Shown here piece by piece: positions 23,411 through 34,699 of a DNA stretch of 64,000 nt. The position numbers were made by a program, and so were the translations under genes. Where the stretch lies: contig OY292277.1 of NCBI GenBank assembly GCA_958496175.1, positions 35,413,050 through 35,477,049 on the forward strand, given 5' to 3'. The notes under the pieces are model-generated. The model saw only the letters and a program-made list of their open reading frames with translations. It was not told where the DNA came from and made no database searches. Positions within the stretch are counted from its first letter, which is position 1. Each line of letters begins with the position of its first letter. Source of the stretch: Sisyra terminalis (Eukaryota; Arthropoda; Insecta; Neuroptera; Sisyridae).

Positions 23411-25374
23411 CAAATTTTAATTAACTATTGCATTTCCATCCTAAGATTAAAAAGAATACCAAAAATGGCTAATGTTATTTAATCGACTTGTTCATTTTTG
23501 TTTTACGGTTTAGTATTAGATTTAACAGTATTTTGATATTTTTTTTAATATTAGATATTTATAAGTAATCCAATCACTTGTTCACTTTCTTCTTGCCGCA
23601 AAATTATTGTAATTAATTCAAATAAATAATGCTGAAGAGTTAGGTCATAGGTTATAAAATATACAAATTTTTCGTAATTTTTTATTTTTTTGAGATAAAA
23701 ATAGTAGGAAATCTAAAGGTTCCAAGCTATAAAACATTATTGTAAATAAATATATTAGTTTAACTTAATTGGCGTGTTACAACAGAATATAATAAAAATA
23801 TAATTATTTGCAAAAGTCATAAATTTGAAGAAGGAAAACGTAATAATTTATTTTTGTTTTATATCTATAATACATTTGATAGCCACATTAATTAAGAAAT
23901 TATATCAAACAGTTATGTGATTTACAAAATTAATATTTCAACAGATTAACTTCTTTTACAATTCCAATGATGACTACGTTATAGTCGACACGTAGGTGTG
24001 CTAATACCTTTTATCTGGAAGTCTGCATTTATTACTACAAAATATTTTAATTTATATTTAATTCAGTTTTATATTAGTTTAGTTTATATAATTAACAAAT
24101 TATGTACAACAAAATTTTATGTGTCATAACTAATTGAAAATATAATGAATGGACAAAAACTTAATTTTTCTAAACATGTGGAGGTCGTATTTTGTCGGTC
24201 ATGGCCTTAGCTCAGATTTCGGTTAGGAGGGACAGGTAAGGAAAAATTACTATATAAATCCTAAAAAAACTAGAAATAAAAAAAGGATTATGTATTTTTA
24301 ATTAATATCTAGACACACGCCGATTTATTCGCCAAGTGCCTACAAAAAAAGCAGGCAACGACACAATGGCAATGAGCATATTCCTGGGTTAATTTTGATT
24401 TCCACATAACTTAGAAATTGTTTAACATATACGTTTTAAATTTCGCAGGCTAAATAAGATGTTAAATATTTTAAATTTTAAAAATTTTTGAATGAAATAG
24501 TTATTATCCTTGAATAATAATGGCCTGAAATATGCTAATTTTCTATTCTAAATTCATTCTGGATGACATAGAAACTTGACATTTGGCATCTAGATTGATC
24601 ATTAGGTGTTTATGGAAGCTTTAAAACATTAAATATTTTATCTTGTTATATTAAATTTATTTAATAAGACTTCAATTAATTTTAATAATAATATAAATAA
24701 ATTCAATAAGGATAATAATGACAATTATTTATAAAGGGAATCAAATAAAAACTGGTGACTTTTTATAACGTTTAAAAACTTAAATGCGAAAATCCACTCA
24801 TTCGTTTTCCACATATTTTCATGACAGTAAAATTGGTGAGCATCCTTACGTTAATTTTCCATTTCCTATATACTTTAATTATTATAAACTTTCCAAATTA
24901 AAAATTTTAATCTGTATTAGTAAACAATAAATTTAAATATTAATTGAGAGAAAGAAGGGAAGAAAACTTCCACGCATTAACTAAACAACCTAAGCAATGG
25001 ATTAAACCATTAAGATATAAAGTCTTGAAGCTAATTGAAACCACAAAACTAAATAGAATGTGAAAGCAATATTAGCACTATTTGGTACTATTTAGCCTGG
25101 TACACTTTGGCATTCTTTATTTGTCGTAAATTTAATTCACAAATAAATCGATCAATTCATTATAGATGATTTATTACCGAATGTAGTTTATAACAAATTA
25201 GAAAATGAGACGTTACCAGATTATAGATATTGATCTAAAATATAGTTGTGCCAACTATCTGTTCGCGTTGATATGGTGAAGTAATTTTCCTCTGAATTTT
25301 TCTTCTTGTGATCCTTTCTCCGTCGAAAAAATTGTTGTCTATTGTTTGCGTGAAAAAAAAAACAAACTTATGTA

Positions 25375-25731
25375 CAATAATTCCCCCTATATCACGGTTG
25401 ATAAGTTCCGCGTTATAGGAAAACGCGTGTTACGAGCATTTTCGTATAACGCGTTCGTATTAACCCGTATTAACCCGTATTACGCGTTATAAACCTACAA
25501 ATGATTCACGCTTACTTTTCTTGTTGAAAAAGGGGCTTAAGTCGAATATTAAGGTAAAACTATGTAATGTACGAAATATATGCGTTTTATTGAAATCACT
25601 AAGAACATTATGAATAAAAAACTTATACATACAGAAATATAACGTGGAAAATCACCGCTGTGTATGGAGGAAAACACGTATTATACGAGGAAAATGCGTT
25701 ATAAAAGTACCACGTTATAGGGGGGTTACTG
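25375..25731. mobile_element. TIR MITE (pogo/Tc1-mariner-like ends), palindrome left arm
   Basis: It begins CAATAATTCCCCCTATA and ends in the inverse of CAGTAACCCCCCTATAACG, with many ATAACGCG/CGCGTTAT modules inside and a duplicated CCGTATTAA unit. Ends starting CAGT/CAAT followed by CCCCTATAACG recall pogo/Tigger-type termini. A TA flanks only the left side. About 357 bases, non-coding. Confidence 0.45.
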
Positions 25732-26366
25732 CATTGTCTTATGAGGTTAACGTTTTCTCGTTATATATTGTTTATTGTTAATTGGCTTTCGTATATCGTA
25801 TGTTGTTATTGTTAGGGGTAAATTTTTTTTTCCATATAATCTGCATGGGTAGTACAATGAATGTAAGTAGAGAAGAGGGGTAAGTTCAGTGGCCTATCTC
25901 CTAAATTGTGGTGTTAAATTCTGGCGCTAATTTTCAATACCTTGTTTTATTTGGTAAATCCAATATTACCAATTTTATTATCCTATTTATTACCTCGCTG
26001 TTTTCGAGTAGATTTAGTGTCTAGGAGGTGGGGTTATTCTCCAATTTGTTTTGGTATTTGGAACTCCATTTTTCGATCTCATCCTTCACCGTTTTTATTT
26101 GCAAATCCTCATGTATGTGAGTGTTATTTATATACAATGGCGCTTGGAGAAATTTAGGGTTTTTGATTGGTATCTCTGTATTATGTCGATTCCCAAATTC
26201 TAGACTGTTCCCCAGAGTTGTACCCAGTACGTCCAGGCTAGTTTAAATATTGTTTTGTAAAAGATGATAAAATTCAGATCTCAGCTTTTATTAAATAAAG
26301 AAGACAATTTAGGTTATTTGAGATCGGATTTTTTTAATTTATGTTTTTTTAACATTAAAATTAGCT

Positions 26367-26396
26367 ACGTTTCGTTACGTATCGTAACTTCATCAG
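26367..26396 (-). ncRNA. hammerhead-ribozyme-like motif, copy B left arm
   Basis: Mirror image of the right-arm motif across the palindrome axis, with CTGATGA, stem and GAAA all intact on the minus strand. Confidence 0.4.
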
Positions 26397-26546
26397 GCTT
26401 CTTGAATCAAAAAAAAAATATTTTAATTTCAATTTAAATTCAATAAAATAAATAAAAACTAAAAATTACTTTATTTAGTTATGTAATTTTTATTTATTTT
26501 ATAGAATTTAATTTCAAACTAAAATATTTTTTGTGATTCAAGAAGC

Positions 26547-26576
26547 CTGATGAAGTTACGATACGTAACGAAACGT
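26547..26576 (+). ncRNA. hammerhead-ribozyme-like motif, copy B right arm
   Basis: Same core as copy A: CTGATGA (26547-26553), A, GTTACG-ATA-CGTAAC, GAAA (26570-26573), CGT. The inverse copy lies at 26367-26396 on the minus strand. The missing recognisable cleavage site is the main doubt. Confidence 0.4.
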
Positions 26577-27211
26577 AGCTAATTTTAATGTTAAAAAAAC
26601 ATAAATTAAAAAAATCCGATCTCAAATAACCTAAATTGTCTTCTTTATTTAATAAAAGCTGAGATCTGAATTTTATCATCTTTTACAAAACAATATTTAA
26701 ACTAGCCTGGACGTACTGGGTACAACTCTGGGGAACAGTCTAGAATTTGGGAATCGACATAATACAGAGATACCAATCAAAAACCCTAAATTTCTCCAAG
26801 CGCCATTGTATATAAATAACACTCACATACATGAGGATTTGCAAATAAAAACGGTGAAGGATGAGATCGAAAAATGGAGTTCCAAATACCAAAACAAATT
26901 GGAGAATAACCCCACCTCCTAGACACTAAATCTACTCGAAAACAGCGAGGTAATAAATAGGATAATAAAATTGGTAATATTGGATTTACCAAATAAAACA
27001 AGGTATTGAAAATTAGCGCCAGAATTTAACACCACAATTTAGGAGATAGGCCACTGAACTTACCCCTCTTCTCTACTTACATTCATTGTACTACCCATGC
27101 AGATTATATGGAAAAAAAAATTTACCCCTAACAATAACAACATACGATATACGAAAGCCAATTAACAATAAACAATATATAACGAGAAAACGTTAACCTC
27201 ATAAGACAATG

Positions 27212-27568
27212 CAGTAACCCCCCTATAACGTGGTACTTTTATAACGCATTTTCCTCGTATAATACGTGTTTTCCTCCATACACAGCGGTGATTTTCCACG
27301 TTATATTTCTGTATGTATAAGTTTTTTATTCATAATGTTCTTAGTGATTTCAATAAAACGCATATATTTCGTACATTACATAGTTTTACCTTAATATTCG
27401 ACTTAAGCCCCTTTTTCAACAAGAAAAGTAAGCGTGAATCATTTGTAGGTTTATAACGCGTAATACGGGTTAATACGGGTTAATACGAACGCGTTATACG
27501 AAAATGCTCGTAACACGCGTTTTCCTATAACGCGGAACTTATCAACCGTGATATAGGGGGAATTATTG
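27212..27568. mobile_element. TIR MITE, palindrome right arm
   Basis: The mirror copy of 25375-25731. Because it lies inside the duplicated arm it is not an independent insertion. Confidence 0.45.
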
Positions 27569-29532
27569 TACATAAGTTTGTTTTTTTTTTCACGCAAACA
27601 ATAGACAACAATTTTTTCGACGGAGAAAGGATCACAAGAAGAAAAATTCAGAGGAAAATTACTTCACCATATCAACGCGAACAGATAGTTGGCACAACTA
27701 TATTTTAGATCAATATCTATAATCTGGTAACGTCTCATTTTCTAATTTGTTATAAATTACATTCGGTAATAAATCATCTATAATGAATTGATCGATTTAT
27801 TTGTGAATTAAATTTACGACAAATAAAGAATGCCAAAGTGTACCAGGCTAAATAGTACCAAATAGTGCTAATATTGCTTTCACATTCTATTTAGTTTTGT
27901 GGTTTCAATTAGCTTCAAGACTTTATATCTTAATGGTTTAATCCATTGCTTAGGTTGTTTAGTTAATGCGTGGAAGTTTTCTTCCCTTCTTTCTCTCAAT
28001 TAATATTTAAATTTATTGTTTACTAATACAGATTAAAATTTTTAATTTGGAAAGTTTATAATAATTAAAGTATATAGGAAATGGAAAATTAACGTAAGGA
28101 TGCTCACCAATTTTACTGTCATGAAAATATGTGGAAAACGAATGAGTGGATTTTCGCATTTAAGTTTTTAAACGTTATAAAAAGTCACCAGTTTTTATTT
28201 GATTCCCTTTATAAATAATTGTCATTATTATCCTTATTGAATTTATTTATATTATTATTAAAATTAATTGAAGTCTTATTAAATAAATTTAATATAACAA
28301 GATAAAATATTTAATGTTTTAAAGCTTCCATAAACACCTAATGATCAATCTAGATGCCAAATGTCAAGTTTCTATGTCATCCAGAATGAATTTAGAATAG
28401 AAAATTAGCATATTTCAGGCCATTATTATTCAAGGATAATAACTATTTCATTCAAAAATTTTTAAAATTTAAAATATTTAACATCTTATTTAGCCTGCGA
28501 AATTTAAAACGTATATGTTAAACAATTTCTAAGTTATGTGGAAATCAAAATTAACCCAGGAATATGCTCATTGCCATTGTGTCGTTGCCTGCTTTTTTTG
28601 TAGGCACTTGGCGAATAAATCGGCGTGTGTCTAGATATTAATTAAAAATACATAATCCTTTTTTTATTTCTAGTTTTTTTAGGATTTATATAGTAATTTT
28701 TCCTTACCTGTCCCTCCTAACCGAAATCTGAGCTAAGGCCATGACCGACAAAATACGACCTCCACATGTTTAGAAAAATTAAGTTTTTGTCCATTCATTA
28801 TATTTTCAATTAGTTATGACACATAAAATTTTGTTGTACATAATTTGTTAATTATATAAACTAAACTAATATAAAACTGAATTAAATATAAATTAAAATA
28901 TTTTGTAGTAATAAATGCAGACTTCCAGATAAAAGGTATTAGCACACCTACGTGTCGACTATAACGTAGTCATCATTGGAATTGTAAAAGAAGTTAATCT
29001 GTTGAAATATTAATTTTGTAAATCACATAACTGTTTGATATAATTTCTTAATTAATGTGGCTATCAAATGTATTATAGATATAAAACAAAAATAAATTAT
29101 TACGTTTTCCTTCTTCAAATTTATGACTTTTGCAAATAATTATATTTTTATTATATTCTGTTGTAACACGCCAATTAAGTTAAACTAATATATTTATTTA
29201 CAATAATGTTTTATAGCTTGGAACCTTTAGATTTCCTACTATTTTTATCTCAAAAAAATAAAAAATTACGAAAAATTTGTATATTTTATAACCTATGACC
29301 TAACTCTTCAGCATTATTTATTTGAATTAATTACAATAATTTTGCGGCAAGAAGAAAGTGAACAAGTGATTGGATTACTTATAAATATCTAATATTAAAA
29401 AAAATATCAAAATACTGTTAAATCTAATACTAAACCGTAAAACAAAAATGAACAAGTCGATTAAATAACATTAGCCATTTTTGGTATTCTTTTTAATCTT
29501 AGGATGGAAATGCAATAGTTAATTAAAATTTG

Positions 29533-30250
29533 ATTTTAGGCGCAATTAGGAAAAAAACGAATTTATTTGATTACATATTCTAAATAATTTGAAATTGGTG
29601 TTTGAGAAAAGTATAGTGTTATAACGAATTATTTTAACAGTTTTATTTATAACAGAATTATATAATATAAACAAATAATATACAAAAATAATATAAATAT
29701 AACAAATATATATATAACAGAATTATTTTAACCAATGCAATGACATTTTTGGTTGCATGTTATTATTGTAGATTGGACCCAACCATACCTTAAATGCTTC
29801 AATTGTCCAAATGATTATTTACAATATTTTTCGGGTGTAATTACTTATAATAAATTATTCTCTATCCCTGAATAAATATTGACTGTTTTATAAATGGGAG
29901 AAATATCAGTTTTAAAAACTTTCCAGATTTTTTTTTGTCAATCGATGTAAAATAATTTTTGATGAGTGAAAAACCCATTTTATTTGAAACAAAATAGTTT
30001 AAAAGTAGTCAATTAATTACGAAAACTCATTATTAATAAGTTATTACCTTAGTCTTAAAGTCTTAAAAATTTATTCATAGTGGTATTTTAAAATGAAATT
30101 AAATGTGAATATTGGCAATTATGTGAAAAAGGTAAAATATAAAAATAAAACCCGAAGAAAACTTAATAAAAGGCTTTCTTTTCATTATGGAAATGACAAA
30201 AAAAATATAGAGTTTAAAAGAAAACCAGGAAAGAAATTCTATGACAAGGC
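29533..30250. other. AT-rich non-coding DNA
   Basis: Very low GC, with an ATAACAGAATTAT module repeated near 29650 and 29715 around a TA/AAT-rich tract. No gene recognised. Confidence 0.5.
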
Positions 30251-30258
30251 CACTAGAA

Positions 30259-30470
30259 AATAAGGTATTCCAATGGTAAGGTCATATCCAAAGAATATCA
30301 GATCACTAATGACCAAAAAGAATAATATTAAATTGAGAATCCCAGGAAAGAGACGAAAAGAAAGACCAGCATTACGATGATAAACTTATATTGCGCAAGT
30401 TATGCAGAGAAATATCTTGGAGGGGGGGAGTAGATTGTTAGAGGGCAAAAATGGTAAATTCGTAAAAGGA
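30259..30470 (+). pseudogene. C-terminal tail of a LINE reverse transcriptase, decayed
   Basis: Conceptual reading across frames gives a track like RIPGKRRKERPALR followed by QRNILEGGE. This resembles the conserved end of many insect LINE polyproteins (a GHV/I-R block, then a PGKRKRGRP-type basic block, then ARNLEEGDW). Stops and frame changes break it. No RT core remains nearby, so it is a 3'-end fragment. Confidence 0.55.
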
Positions 30471-30570
30471 AAATGCCGAAATAGAAAGTGGCGATTTTTT
30501 TTGCCAGTTGATATTCCTTTACCCTTTTAAAAAAGTTTTTTAAATTTTTTAACTATTAAGGTCCATTTAA

Positions 30571-30680
30571 TACCAAAAATCCGTAAACTCAGAAATACTG
30601 AAAATTTGCCCGTTGTGAGATTTGAACTCAATAACTACTGGTTTTGGAGCGGTCACCATGACCACTCGGCCACCAGTAAA
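30571..30680 (-). mobile_element. tRNA-derived SINE, copy 6
   Basis: The reverse complement starts TTTACTGGTGGCCGAGTGG and proceeds through a weak B box (GAGTTCAAATCTCAC) to ACGGATTTTTGGTA. The tail is lost. Head-to-head with copy 7, about 90 bases apart. Confidence 0.8.
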
Positions 30681-30771
30681 CTATAAATATAGATTAAGTG
30701 TTTGTGAAAATCAAATTTTCACTAAAAAAAATAATAGGTTCATATGTACTAAAACAAATAATTCTTTGAGG

Positions 30772-30926
30772 GTAGCCTACTGGTGGTCGAGTGACCACTC
30801 TAAAACTGGTAGGTTTTGGATTCGATATTCGTATCGAGAAAATTTTCGATATTTCTAAATTTACGGACTTTTATTAACTCTAGAGTCGCTAAAGAACTAA
30901 GTAGTTATGGAGCGACGGTAAATAAA
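30772..30926 (+). mobile_element. tRNA-derived SINE, copy 7
   Basis: GCCTACTGGTGGTCGAGTG head, GGATTCGATATTCGTATCG B-box region, full body, CTCTAGAGTCGCTAAAG, and tail AGTTATGGAGCGACGGTA. One of the fullest copies. Confidence 0.85.
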
Positions 30927-32260
30927 AATTAAAAACATCTCTAAGAAATGAAAAGAAACTTCCTACATCTTATGTCTCAGCGATTATTTTTAGACTATTA
31001 GGAAATTATTTATTAATCTTTACTGTTTTCAGAAAATGCATTTTCATTGTTTGTGAAGTTTTCCAACAATATTTTTTCTAGTTTAACCAAAAAAAAACAA
31101 GTATTTTTGAAGAATCATAATTAATTTTCCTCATTTGATAATAATTTTCCACAACAAATATTACACAACATTTATTATTTAATATTGCACAAATTAAAAA
31201 TTTATGTATTTGTAAAACTAAATTGCATGAAAAAAATGTATTAATCTTATCTTAAATCTCCGACTTACCCTTAAAGCAGTTGATAAAATTACTTAATTTT
31301 TATGAAAACATTTCACATCCTCATTCTTATTTCAAACCAGGAAAACATATTAGAATAGATTCCAATTAATAAATAACCTTTGTTACATAATTTATGTTTT
31401 CTATTTCCATTTTATTAACCTCTTCTATAGGTTATATCTTCTTGATCTTTACTGATATCTTTAATTATCTTTATTTTTATTTAAATTAAAAATTTTCCGC
31501 CTCCATATGAATGAAATCATAAACTTTATTTCACAACAACAAAATCAAGGAAAGAAACCAAACGTTGTGAGACAAAGATCTTTTTTGGGAAGTAATTTGT
31601 CAAAAAATTAATCATTTAAAAAGGAATTTTTTTACAAAAGAAAGTTCCTCACCGAAAAATATAATCAACGTCAATTTTTTGCTATCGATATTCCACATTT
31701 AAATATGCAGGTATTTAAGGAAAAAAAAATAATTAACTTCTTCTTTCGGGTTGTTTAAATCAACTTTTTTATTAAGCTAAAATTATAAAATAAACAAAAT
31801 AGTAAAAGTATATAACTTAGTATAAAATACTACCGAAAGTAATTTAATCAATACAATCAATCGGGGTTTCGTCAACCATTTGATCATTAAGAAATAAAAA
31901 AAAAATTTTTGTTATTTTTTTTTTTACGTCAACGACCAAAGATCAAGTGGAAAATTTATTGATTTTATTGATCTATTGGCTTCTTAAATGAGAAAAATAT
32001 GTTTTTTTTCGCAAAGAAGCTTAAATTAAATATTGTCAATCCTCATTACAATTATAACTAAGCTGCTTAAACATAGGTACTCTAATAATTAAATAGTAAC
32101 TACACTAATTGGTACATTAATTTAAAAAATAAATTGAAGATCAATTCATCATTTTTTTACTTAAAAAATTCTTTTTGGCTGTTTATAGTAATTTTTATAA
32201 TCGATGACCTTTTTATGACCTTAAAACACCAAGATTTTTCCAAAACAATTATACCTAAGT
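30927..32260. other. AT-rich non-coding DNA downstream of the serpin gene
   Basis: Nothing recognised: no open frame of note, no classed repeat. Confidence 0.5.
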
Positions 32261-32699
32261 ACACGGAAAAAAATATTGCAAAAATTGCAATAAGACATCG
32301 TAATTTCTGTTAATCATTTTTGCAGTGCGGAACCTGTAACAGCATTTTGTAATTTTTACGATGTTGCATCATAAATTTTATTTAACAAAGATTAATACTT
32401 TAAATAGCACAGGTTCAGATGTTAGAGAATAGGGGTAGAGAGAAAACGATATTAGTAGTTTTGTCTCTTTTACTTTTATACGTATATATAAATTGTACTT
32501 ACAGAAAAACTTTCCAATATAACATCGTAGTTTTGCTATTTAATTACGATTATTTTATTTAAGTACGATGTTATAACGTAAAAGTTCAAATGTGTATAGT
32601 TAATTTTAAAATAAAATATTGTTAAGACTAAAATAATGAAATTCAAGCCCTAGATTACGATGTCGCTATCGTAATTTTTACCTTATTTTTTCCGTATAC
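32261..32699. mobile_element. TIR MITE, ~440 bases
   Basis: The left end (ACACGGAAAAAAATATTG then GACATCGTAAT) and right end (inverse of TGTATACGGAAAAAATAAG then GACATCGTAAT) form imperfect inverted terminal repeats of about 45 bases. Non-coding inside. Related to the decayed copy near 11650. Confidence 0.65.
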
Positions 32700-33600
32700 A
32701 TTGACCACTTTTCGTTTCTCTAATGAATGGTCATTTTAAACAGGTAGTCTCATTAATAATTTTTGTGACTCCTCCAAAACTGATCAATTTTAAGAGATAG
32801 TCTTATTGGATATTGAGTTTTTCTTCATTGTTTCGTATAAAAATTTGATATATTGATAAGTATTAAGCGTTTTGATATGAAATAAAATTAAAGTTAGTAA
32901 ATAGAGTATAAGTAATTGGTTTGATTTGAATTTTATCAATCAATATAGGATGTATTATCAATCAAATTTGTAATGTTGAAGATCTACAATAATCGAAAAT
33001 ATCAATTACAATAAAACTATATGTAGTAGAGTAATCAATATTTTTTCGTTTTTAATCTCATAAAAATTAATTTGTAGTAAATTAAAAATAGTCAACTTTT
33101 AGTCTCTTAGCGATTGAAAATATCCATATGCATATTGTGGAAAACAGTTTTATATATATAAAAAATAAATGTGGTTAGCAAAAGTTTTCAATCGATGGGT
33201 GGCACCTGTTAGCGTTACTGGAAAGTACTAAAACTTGGATATTTTTTTTCTATTAAATGTATAGTAGGGATAAAATCGAACAAATTTGGGAATAACCAAA
33301 GTAGGTAAATGTCAACCTAATGTATGGTTAAATTTAAACTTCCTCTTACGAGATAAATTTATAAAAATATTTCAATTATAAGCAAATTTATATTCACACT
33401 TTGTTTTTGGATTTAATTGAATTGTGGAATATAAGTAAATAAATATGCATATCTACGTAATACATATTATATAAAATGAAAAACATCTATCATTTTATAA
33501 TAAAAAATTAAAAACTTTTTAGCACATACATTGACTATAAATTATATTTATTATACAACTAAAAGTAATTGAGCCTCTAGGCTTTTAAGTAATAAAAGTT

Positions 33601-33606
33601 TTATTT
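33601..33606 (-). promoter_or_regulatory. candidate poly(A) signal of the serpin gene
   Basis: AATAAA on the minus strand about 200 bases after the serpin stop codon. A conventional position for a short 3' UTR, but AATAAA is common in such AT-rich DNA. Confidence 0.4.
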
Positions 33607-33802
33607 TCTCTCTTTGAAAAAGTCATTTCATTGTTGATAAATAAACCTTTGCGTGGAAGGTAACTTGTTTAAATCAGTTAAGAATATTTCAAAGCTTTCG
33701 GGAAGCTTTTCTTATTTATCAGCAATAAAATTGTAATTGTTTCCAATGAAATTAAGTAGTGTCACTAAGTTGAATTTCAATCTTACATTTTAGGTATTTA
33801 AA

Positions 33803-34699
33803 TTAAGGCAACAATCGTGGATTGAATCGACCCATATGTAAAATCAATCCAGTTGGATTGTGTCGAACGAAATATAAGAAAGGACGATCTAAACGTAGAC
33901 GAGGAACTTCAGGAATTCGAGCTTGACGTGGTCGAAGCGACAGCGGAAGTTCGAGGTAGCTAGGATTGTGCATAGGATCATGGAAAGCTCGTTGATAATC
34001 TCGAGGCTCTTGTGCATATTCCAAGTATTTAGAATCACGAATTCCGTCTTCTTCAGGATAAAACTGGCCATCTTCGTCGAGCATTTGTTGAATGTCATCA
34101 TCGGAGGTGTCATCACTATGTCTGGAGAGCCGAGCCGGAGTCGCTGGATACACTTCGGTGTGATGTTGTTCTGAAACTGAACCTTCTCCACAAGTTGTAA
34201 ACGTATTCACTTGAATCATATCGGATAAATGAAGCTCGTTAATATTTCCATTCAAACCACGAAGATCAGCTTTCTTTGGGTTGAACAACTCCTTCAATCC
34301 CATTTTCTGAAGGGCATGCGTCGCATTTATAATCGACCGATGTGAAAATCGAGGAATTTGGATTTCAAGCCCCGGGCGAGTTGTAAGACTGCGCAAAAGT
34401 TTTGACCAAGCACCTGTTCGGAAGGAGTTTTCACTAAGACGTTGTTCCAATCGAGATAAACCATCTCCAGGTGCCGTTGTTCCTTGTTGCCCTGGCAACA
34501 CGAAAATTGTGCTCACTACTTGTTGATCATTCCCTAAAGCAATGGCGGTAGCATCTAATCCGGGTTCGTATCCTGCCAAAAAGTTGGTTCGATAGACAAC
34601 TGCCGGAATTGGCACTAGGCGACGTTGTCGAATAGTTGGTGATACGATAAAGTAAAGCTCACCATCTCGTCCTTCCATCGATGCTCCAGAACAATCAGT
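33803..34699 (-). CDS. serpin exon 4 (C-terminal half of serpin domain)
   Basis: It begins after acceptor TTTGTTTAG with TDCSGASMEG and ends at TAA (33805-33803), 298 codons. It holds the central and C-terminal sheets: YFIVSP, IFVLPGQ, the FNPKKADL-G block, LHLSDMIQVNTF (usual site just before the reactive loop), an acidic, Arg/Pro-rich insertion, and the shutter-proximal RHNPTGLILHMGRF end that is strongly serpin-like. Two Cys (in TDCSG and TTCGEG) are present. Confidence 0.9.
   Translation of the reverse strand, partial: TDCSGASMEGRDGELYFIVSPTIRQRRLVPIPAVVYRTNFLAGYEPGLDATAIALGNDQQVVSTIFVLPGQQGTTAPGDGLSRLEQRLSENSFRTGAWSKLLRSLTTRPGLEIQIPRFSHRSIINATHALQKMGLKELFNPKKADLRGLNGNINELHLSDMIQVNTFTTCGEGSVSEQHHTEVYPATPARLSRHSDDTSDDDIQQMLDEDGQFYPEEDGIRDSKYLEYAQEPRDYQRAFHDPMHNPSYLELPLSLRPRQARIPEVPRLRLDRPFLYFVRHNPTGLILHMGRFNPRLLP

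Larger units (their letters stand above)
26290..26653. mobile_element. hammerhead-motif inverted-repeat element, copy B (palindrome centre)
   Basis: The complete copy: outer ends read AAAGAAGACAATTTAGG and its inverse, and both arms keep the core boxes, plus strand 26547-26576 and minus strand 26396-26367. The arms appear identical because the element sits on the palindrome axis (between 26471 and 26472). The ~105-base AT-rich loop is itself not self-complementary throughout. Confidence 0.85.
23411..29532. repeat. 6.1-kb near-perfect palindrome (inverted duplication)
   Basis: Each base in 23411-26471 pairs with the base whose coordinate sums with it to 52943, in every block compared from the outer ends inward: no length change, and at least one substitution (25186 G against 27757 T on the plus strand). 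An identical 71-codon open frame appears at 25942-26157 plus and 26786-27001 minus. The centre is the hammerhead-motif element at 26290-26653, and the left boundary abuts a truncated copy of it. It could be a real inverted duplication or an assembly/sequencing foldback. Confidence 0.9.

Noticed and set aside
25942..26157. Identical 71-codon frames at 25942-26157 (plus) and 26786-27001 (minus) as a conserved gene
   Set aside because: The identity follows from the palindrome, not from selection. No domain or start context stands out, so I do not call it a gene.
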